Positions 57,711 to 64,000 of a stretch of 64,000 bases of DNA are shown one piece after another; within the stretch, counting starts at the first letter, position 1; the number at the start of each line of letters is the position of its first letter. This DNA comes from Pycnopodia helianthoides (taxonomy: Eukaryota > Echinodermata > Asteroidea > Forcipulatida > Asteriidae). The translations under genes were made by a program, and so were the position numbers. Under the pieces are notes generated by a model. That model searched no databases. It saw only the letters and a program-made list of their open reading frames with translations, and had not been told where the DNA came from. Location: positions 18,291,425 through 18,355,424 of the forward strand of contig CM063251.1 in NCBI GenBank assembly GCA_032158295.1, given 5' to 3'.

Positions 57711-60700
57711 TTAAAGTATTGTACACCTTTTCATGGTTTCTTTGCCGGTCTCCTTTGCCGTGGTACTGGAGGGCGCCGTAGTACTGGAGCCGGGCCTCTT
57801 CCGGGATGACCAGCGTCGCCGTGCCGTTGAATGTCTGGGTTTGAACGGCACATTTTTCACCTTGAACTTCATCGAGCTTCCCCTGTTGAGGCCGTCTGTC
57901 TGATCCAGCGTAGGATCGCATAAATGAGAGAGCGCCTCGTGCGGCTGGAGGAACCAAATCATACTGGCATCACCAACAGCAGACGCTAGATCCTCATCTA
58001 TTGCTGATTTGACCTGTCGAGGATACACATTGTAAGGTATATCAATCATCGTTAAAGGAACATTACAGAATTGGTAAGAAAAAAACTTGTAAAATATACT
58101 TTTTTATCACAGATTTACATAAAACTTACACGGTCTAATGATGATGATAGTAGAAAACATCCCTTGAAATATTTCTGTCTGAAATGCCATATTTGATGAG
58201 AAATGAATAAACTAATTTTCCGATTGGAGTTTATCGCTCAGTGAGCGTTTTATTCATGTGCTGAATCTATATGATTTCATGCAAGTAATCGGTTTTCACT
58301 ATTTTCTCGTGACCCAGATGGCCGATCGATCTCAAACTTCTACAGGTTTGTCAGTTTATGTATATGGTGGATTACATAAAGTGCTTACACTGCCAGCAAC
58401 TGTTTTGTTAGCAAAAACCAATTCTGTAATGTTCCTTTAAATAGCGTTTGCTTTGTTTGTTTGTCCTGTTTCATCCCTGTCTGTACGTTCTCTTGTAACC
58501 TCAGTTCTGTTCGGAAGTCCACTACGTTGTTTTCCAAGGTATTTATATATATACAAGATTTTGTCTTTTGAATATGCCTCCATATTTGCTTTCCCTTTCA
58601 TTGTGTCTCATATAGTTTTTATTCTAGTAGTTCTTTAAACATCTTTGTTCAATACACCTTCTTTATAATTACTTGTATGTACATTTTGCATTATGGAAAT
58701 AAATGTCGAACTGAATTGAATTGAATCGATGAATCGAATGCACCTGTTGGCGTTTGACTAACATTGATGTTGACTTACAATTTAAATTTACCAGAATTAT
58801 TAGAAAAACCTGTTTAATACGGTGGTATTTTAATTATGTTTACCTCGTTACATTTAGCCTCCGCTTCACTGTAAAACACATTAGCAATCTGCAAGGTCTC
58901 CTGGAAGAACAAAAATAAGAATAGGTTTAACCCTAAGAAATTAAGACAGATTTGTTTACACCCATCAATCGTTTTTTTGGAGTGTAACAAAGAGTCGGCC
59001 TCGTGTTTGTTACTAGCAGTTTTTAACTACGTTCTAACAAAAAGTAATAATTACATTTTTTTTAATCTTAAGTCTGCATCGTTTACACTGGGTGCCTTTT
59101 AAGTAATCACCTTACATTTTTCAGCTCAAACCTTTTGACAAATCTCCAGCAAACTTATTGAGTTTAGTTCATGAATGATAAAGTTCATTTACTTAATTGC
59201 TCCCACCTGTAATTTCGTTGTTTGAACGTACGTCTTCCTGCTAACAAAGGGACTTGGAGGAGCTTTGAACTTTCCCTTGACGAACTCTGCTGTAAGCAAA
59301 CTGTCACCAGCGGACACTGTTCCATTTTCAACGTCTTGAAGGTCACTTGGGTGTTGACCCCGGTAGCTCCAATTTCCGCTTAACATGTCAAACTCATACT
59401 GAAAAATCAATCAAACTTATACTTGGTGAGACAAAGTTTGTAACGAACAAGACGAGTCAACAGATTCAAAAGTGTATTTCAGCAGACATTGTGTATAAGT
59501 AAAGATGCTTAAAGGAACAGTACAGAATTGGTAGGAAAAAAACTTGTAAAATATACTTTTTTATCACATATTTACATAAAACTTACACGGTCTAATGATG
59601 ATGATAGTAGAAAACATCCCTTGAAATATTTCTGTCTGAAATGCCATATTTGATGAGAAATGAATAAACTAATTTTCCGATTGGAGTTTATCACTCAGTG
59701 AGCGTTTTATTCATTTGTTGAATCTATATGATTTCATGCAAATGTGTAATCGGTTTTTCACTATTTTCTCGTGACCCAGATGGCCGATCGATCTCAAACT
59801 TCTACAGGTTTGTCAATTTATGTATCATGGTGAATTACATAAAGTGCTTACACTGCAAGCAACTGTTTGTTAGCAAAAACCAATTTTGTAATGTTCCTTC
59901 AAACACTGTCATTTTTACCGAGGACAAACTTAAGTTTCGTCAGAAGAAATAGGGAAATGCCTCTGATGATGCAGAAAACACTTGGCTATAAAACTAGCAA
60001 CGAATTCACAGAAGACATGAGTACATCTAAATTATGTTCAGTTTGTTTTCTACAAAGACACGTTACCAGACATTATAATGACTGACTACCCGTTATTGTT
60101 AGGCTTCGCAATAAGCCTTATAAACATACTAGAAGCTCTTTGAAACATAGGACCAGTTACTACCGTGTAAAACAAGTTGAGAAACTGGTAAAGAATAAAC
60201 CGTTTACCGGTGTTAACAATTATTTAACGTTGGTAACCACCGTTTACCGGTGGTAACAACTATTTACGGTGGCTAACTAATAGTTACGCAGTGGTGATAA
60301 TAATCATTTATTACCTGTGGTAACAATTTCCAGCCGTTGGTGGCGACATCATCGATGGCATCTAAGACAAAGTTGGTCACCTCGTCCGAGAAGAAGAAAG
60401 GTAGATTCAGTCGAGTGAATCCAGGTCTAGAAACAACAAGAAAACATCGTAATAAGATTGTGACTGATCTGGCTTTCACTATGGCTTTGGCTAATCACTA
60501 TGGCTATGGCTAACTTAGTCTAAAGCAACAGCTGCATTCAGTCACAGATGTTGCATTTATCATGCCTTTATCATGTTCAACTTTGTCGTCGGGGTTATGG
60601 CGTCCTTGTAATCAACGGAATAGACTTACAACAGGTATCTGAGGAGAGATTATTAAAAGTAGAAATCTTACTTCATGATCTCCAGTGGCTTGTGAACTTT

Positions 60701-63700
60701 CTTAGACTTCGATTTTTTCCTGCCTGCCTTTTCATCCCTGAGTAATAAAACAACAATAAACCGTGAGAAAATTGAATTGATATAACCGAAAAAAGGAAAT
60801 AACGTTTGCAAACTGCTTACCAACCAAAATGAACTAAGATATTTTATACGCAAAAATTTCAAATGGTGGATAACCAACATGGTGTGGTGCAGCGTGCAAT
60901 CCAAAATGCACGGTTTATGACGTAGGTCATGTAACTATTTGATTAACGAATGCCAAGTGACATACAGTCCTCAAATCAAAATGTTTTAAAAACGTTAATA
61001 AATATTTTAAACGAACATTTATCAATAATTAACAGAACATCCACCCTTACATAAGCACCTCCCCTTCCCCGTGTGGTCACTATTTAGTCGAGTGATTAGA
61101 ACTGTCATGAATATTGCATAACAAGCAATATTCATGACAGTGCATTTTGGCAGCGCCGGTGTGGCAGAAGATTCTGTCCCCCAACCGGCGAAGTGTGTAG
61201 AAATTTCGTCTAATAGCGCCCTCTTTTGACTCAACTTCCTTCAGCCAATGATCATTTATCGCAAGGAGGACCCTTCCTCCATGGAGGGACACACCTGTAA
61301 CCTACTTTCTGCTTAGCTATATTGTTATGCACTAAGCAGTTTTAAGTTCTTGTCAATTGGATGTGTAATTATTGGGCATATATTCGAGAAAAAAACAAAA
61401 TTGTATTTTTACCTTGTTGTATCAACGAGGAAATCAGCGAACTGCGCAGCCATCGGCTCATCGATGCCAAGTAAATCCTGCGCATACGGTCCTGCGCATG
61501 CACATCCACCCCTAGCCTGGATTCCATACAGATCGTTAAGGAGTACGGCTACGAAGTTGTGGTGAAGAACCTTGCCGCTAGGGGTGTGTACGATCAGGAA
61601 GGAGAAGATTGGAAGTCTCTCGGCCCTAGTGCTACCCAGGAAGATGATGTTAGGGTTACGTCTCCACTTCTTAAAGGCAAGCCTTGAGACAAATAAATGA
61701 ATGATGATGACGCAGTTAGTTTCAATGCGTTGTTTTTCCTTTTGCTATATTTATATTTATACATCTAAGATGATATCTCAATGTTGTATTTTGATCTTAA
61801 AGGCACTGGACACTGTTGGTAATTACTCAAAATAATTGTTAGCATAAAAACTTACTTGGTAACGAGCAATGGAGAGCTGTTGATAGTATAAAACATTGTG
61901 AGAAACGGCTCCCTCTGAAGTAACGTAGTTTTTGAGAAGGAAGTAATTTCTCAGTGAAATATTTGAATTAATTTTGAGACCTCAGAAATCAAGCATCTGA
62001 AAGCACACAGCTTCGTGTGACAAAGGTGTTTTTTTCTTCCATTATTATCTCGCAACTTCGACGACCAATTGAGTTCAAATTTTCACAGGTTTGTTATTTA
62101 CGGTGCATATGTTGAGATACACCAAGTGAGAAGACTGGTCTTTGACAATTACCAAAGGTGCCCAGTGTCTTTAAGTGATGTTTGGAACTTTGCATGGTGT
62201 GGACCTTTTCCTATAACTTGCTGCTACAAGGCCATGTGTAAATCTTTTTTAGTGAGAAGTGTTGGCCGTCTGAAAAGAGCCGAGACCAACCCAACGGCTC
62301 TTTTCAGAGCCAACACTCCTCCCAAAGGAGATAATTACACGTCGGTTGTGGCCTCAAGTTTACTAGCAATACATGTAGTTCCTTCCCACATTATTGATTA
62401 AATTTGTAAATTCCAATGACTCTGTGATGTTATTTTACTCAAGTTTATGTATTGTTTGGTGAAATTTTACGCAGTTTGTTCTTGTTTACTAAATATATTT
62501 ATTGACTAAACTTTACTTTATCAAGTACATCAGACTTTAATTTTACAATAAGTGGAATAAGTTGAGAATGTCCCACAATGCTCAGTAGGCTATACTTACA
62601 ACGACAAGAAGTGCTCTTTCTCCTCGATAAGCTCTGGGGTGATGGCCTAAGAGGGAAAAATGTAAAATAAAATGCATTTATTACACATTTTGCCTTCATC
62701 TTACCATCTGGTACTGTTACTTGCAAATCTTGTTCTTCAATAGCCTTGTCGACAAACTCTTCTGTACTGTACCTGTTTGTACCTTGCTCTCTAGAAGTCA
62801 GATTTGTTTTTGGTTGTGCTTTTGTAAACGGTTTGTTTTTCCCTTTCCAATACACTCTAATGCAAGTATTTAATACTAAACTATACTTTACCGCTTTAAG
62901 TTTGAAGACGAGACCAGCGCGGATTGATTCCACAATAGCCGGTGTGCCGCCCTCCTCGCGCTCCTCGATGTTCGAGACGTATCGATGAGTGTCTCGGGTC
63001 ACCTATAGTGAAAAAAATTACGGACAAAAATAATTATCAAATAAAAAACCTCGGTTTCTGACATCCTTTGGACTGGACATGATTTTGTTTACGTGTGTAA
63101 TAAATAGTTACAATGTAAAGGGACGATGTTTTACAATTTTACATTTTATAGATGAACAACAAAACTAAACAGTCGGTTTTTCTTTACTTAAAGGAACATT
63201 ACAGAATTGGTTTTTGCTACCAAACAGTTGCTGGCAGTGTAAGCACTTTATGTAATCCACCATATACATAAACTGACAAACCTGTAGAAGTTTGAGATCG
63301 ATCGGCCATCTGGGTCACGAGAAAATAGTGAAAAACCGATTACACATTTGCATGAAATCGTATAGATTCAACAAATGAATAAAACGCTCACTGAGCGATA
63401 AACTCCAATCGGAAAAACAGTTTATTCATTTCTCATCAAATATGGCATTTCAGACAGAAATATTTCAAGGGATGTTTTCTACTATCATCATCATTAGACC
63501 GTGTAAGTTTTATGTAAATCTGTGATCAAAAGTATATTTTACAAGTTTTTTTCTTACCAATTCTGTAATGTTCCTTTAATACTTCAAATAAAGAGATTTG
63601 TTAGTTGTTCAATTGGAAGATCTTGACGGGAAATCAGTTCTAGGCCTAACCCTTCATCTACATGACAAATCGGTGGACAATTCCGATTAGGCAATCTAAT

Positions 63701-63895
63701 TTATGCCCATAGGAAACTCCAAAACGGTGGAAGCAGTAATTAACTTTCTGTTACTGCTGGTGTTGTTGCTGTTGTTGTTGTTGTCGTTGTTGTGGTTTTT
63801 CTTCTCCAAAATATTACTTACAAAAAGTACAGTTCCACCGCCACATGAACCAGGCACAGCATTCACGAAAAGCTTCTTCTTTGCAATCAAAAGCC
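57711..63895 (-). CDS. Class V aminotransferase / cysteine desulfurase-like PLP enzyme, C-terminal exons, partial
   Basis: Nine exons: 63895-63822, 63002-62892, 62646-62600, 61682-61413, 60737-60672, 60426-60315, 59398-59207, 58900-58844 and 58013-57711. Phases agree throughout. The chain reads KKKLFVNAVPGSCGGGTVLF, NIEEREEGGTPAIVESIRAG, LHHNFVAVLLNDLYGIQARG and GCACAGPYAQDLLGI. These are hallmarks of the class V PLP fold; the cysteine-bearing GGCACAGP loop occupies the place of the catalytic cysteine loop (HHCAQP) of SufS/CsdA enzymes, so sulfur transfer from cysteine or a related substrate is plausible. The PLP-binding lysine should lie just upstream, beyond the right edge. A lysine-rich insert (KAGRKKSKSKK, exon 5) interrupts the C-terminal domain. 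The end is uncertain: in the last exon a second frame also looks coding (TATLVIPEEARLQYYGALQY) and would run to a donor at about 57699. Three family 1 MITEs and one family 2 MITE sit in its introns. Confidence 0.85.
58052..58440 (+). mobile_element. TTAA MITE, family 1
   Basis: TTAA-AGGAACATTACAGAATTGGT to ACCAATTCTGTAATGTTCCT-TTAA, a near-perfect copy in the intron just upstream of the last PLP-enzyme exon. Confidence 0.93.
58660..58735 (+). repeat. LINE-like 3' tail with (GAATT)n
   Basis: 'cattatggaaataaatgtcg', then 'aactgaattgaattgaat', resembles LINE 3' ends carrying short tandem tails. Confidence 0.4.
59509..59902 (+). mobile_element. TTAA MITE, family 1
   Basis: TTAAAGGAACAGTACAGAAT at the left; the right end is 'ttttgtaatgttccttcaa', so the right TTAA has mutated. 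It lies in a PLP-enzyme intron. Confidence 0.85.
61102..61140. repeat. Perfect 16-bp hairpin
   Basis: CTGTCATGAATATTGC and its exact complement GCAATATTCATGACAG are separated by 7 bases. It lies in a PLP-enzyme intron, next to sequence related to the 38590-38770 element. Confidence 0.8.
61796..62174 (-). mobile_element. TTAA MITE, family 2
   Basis: TTAAAGGCACTGGACACTGT to GGTGCCCAGTGTCTTTAA, body reversed relative to 22404-22807. It lies in a PLP-enzyme intron. Confidence 0.88.
63188..63579 (-). mobile_element. TTAA MITE, family 1
   Basis: TTAAAGGAACATTACAGAAT to ATTCTGTAATGTTCCTTTAA, in reverse orientation. It lies in the first visible intron of the PLP-enzyme gene. Confidence 0.93.
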
Positions 63896-64000
63896 CTGAT
63901 AAAGACACAATGTTGTATAACAACTACTGAGTTTTTCGATTGCAAATTATGAGTCTATTCACAAATCAGTTTCTTTACACCAATTGGCTTAAACTCAAAG

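Overview
This is invertebrate nuclear DNA: AT-rich, with genes split into small exons by GT-AG introns and dense in SINEs, LINE remnants, MITEs and minisatellites. There are no bacterial operons. The gene families and EGF style suggest a marine deuterostome, probably an echinoderm and perhaps a sea star. That assignment is inference, not proven by the sequence.

Layout. (1) 2547-3981, minus: first three coding exons of a SMARCC1/2 (BAF155/170) SWI/SNF subunit running off the left edge; a 1.9 kb TA-flanked transposon (612-2475) sits in intron 3. (2) 5343-8587: a 3.2 kb TTAA-flanked element with long diverged inverted arms. (3) 8901-16370, plus: an 11-exon WDSUB1 gene (WD repeats, SAM, U-box). 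(4) 16371-21000: gene-poor, with a SINE and a TIR element full of minisatellites. (5) 21094-22368, plus: an unrecognised 424-residue basic, low-complexity protein. (6) 24298-42603, minus: a ten-exon DSL-type transmembrane gene (signal peptide, MNNL, DSL, about 64 EGF domains, one TM, short tail); about 45 EGFs lie in a near-identical 228-bp tandem array. (7) 43.2-46.1 kb: heptamer and 23-bp minisatellites, the latter split by a MITE. (8) 47933-50549, plus: an MFSD6-like transporter. (9) 50.6-57.7 kb: repeats, no gene seen. (10) 57711-63895, minus: the C-terminal nine exons of a class V PLP enzyme of the cysteine desulfurase type, whose 5' end lies off the right edge.

The most notable object is the DSL gene: its Notch-ligand head (MNNL plus a DSL domain with near-canonical cysteine spacing) is joined to an EGF array longer than that of Notch itself, nearly all in one 7.3 kb exon. 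Many single-base frame breaks in this gene, and one clear break in WDSUB1, look like assembly indels rather than gene death, because protein similarity continues across each break.

The genes do not form a pathway. The shared theme is the repeat load: six copies of one ~390-bp TTAA MITE, three of a second TTAA family, several palindromic MITEs and tRNA-derived SINEs.
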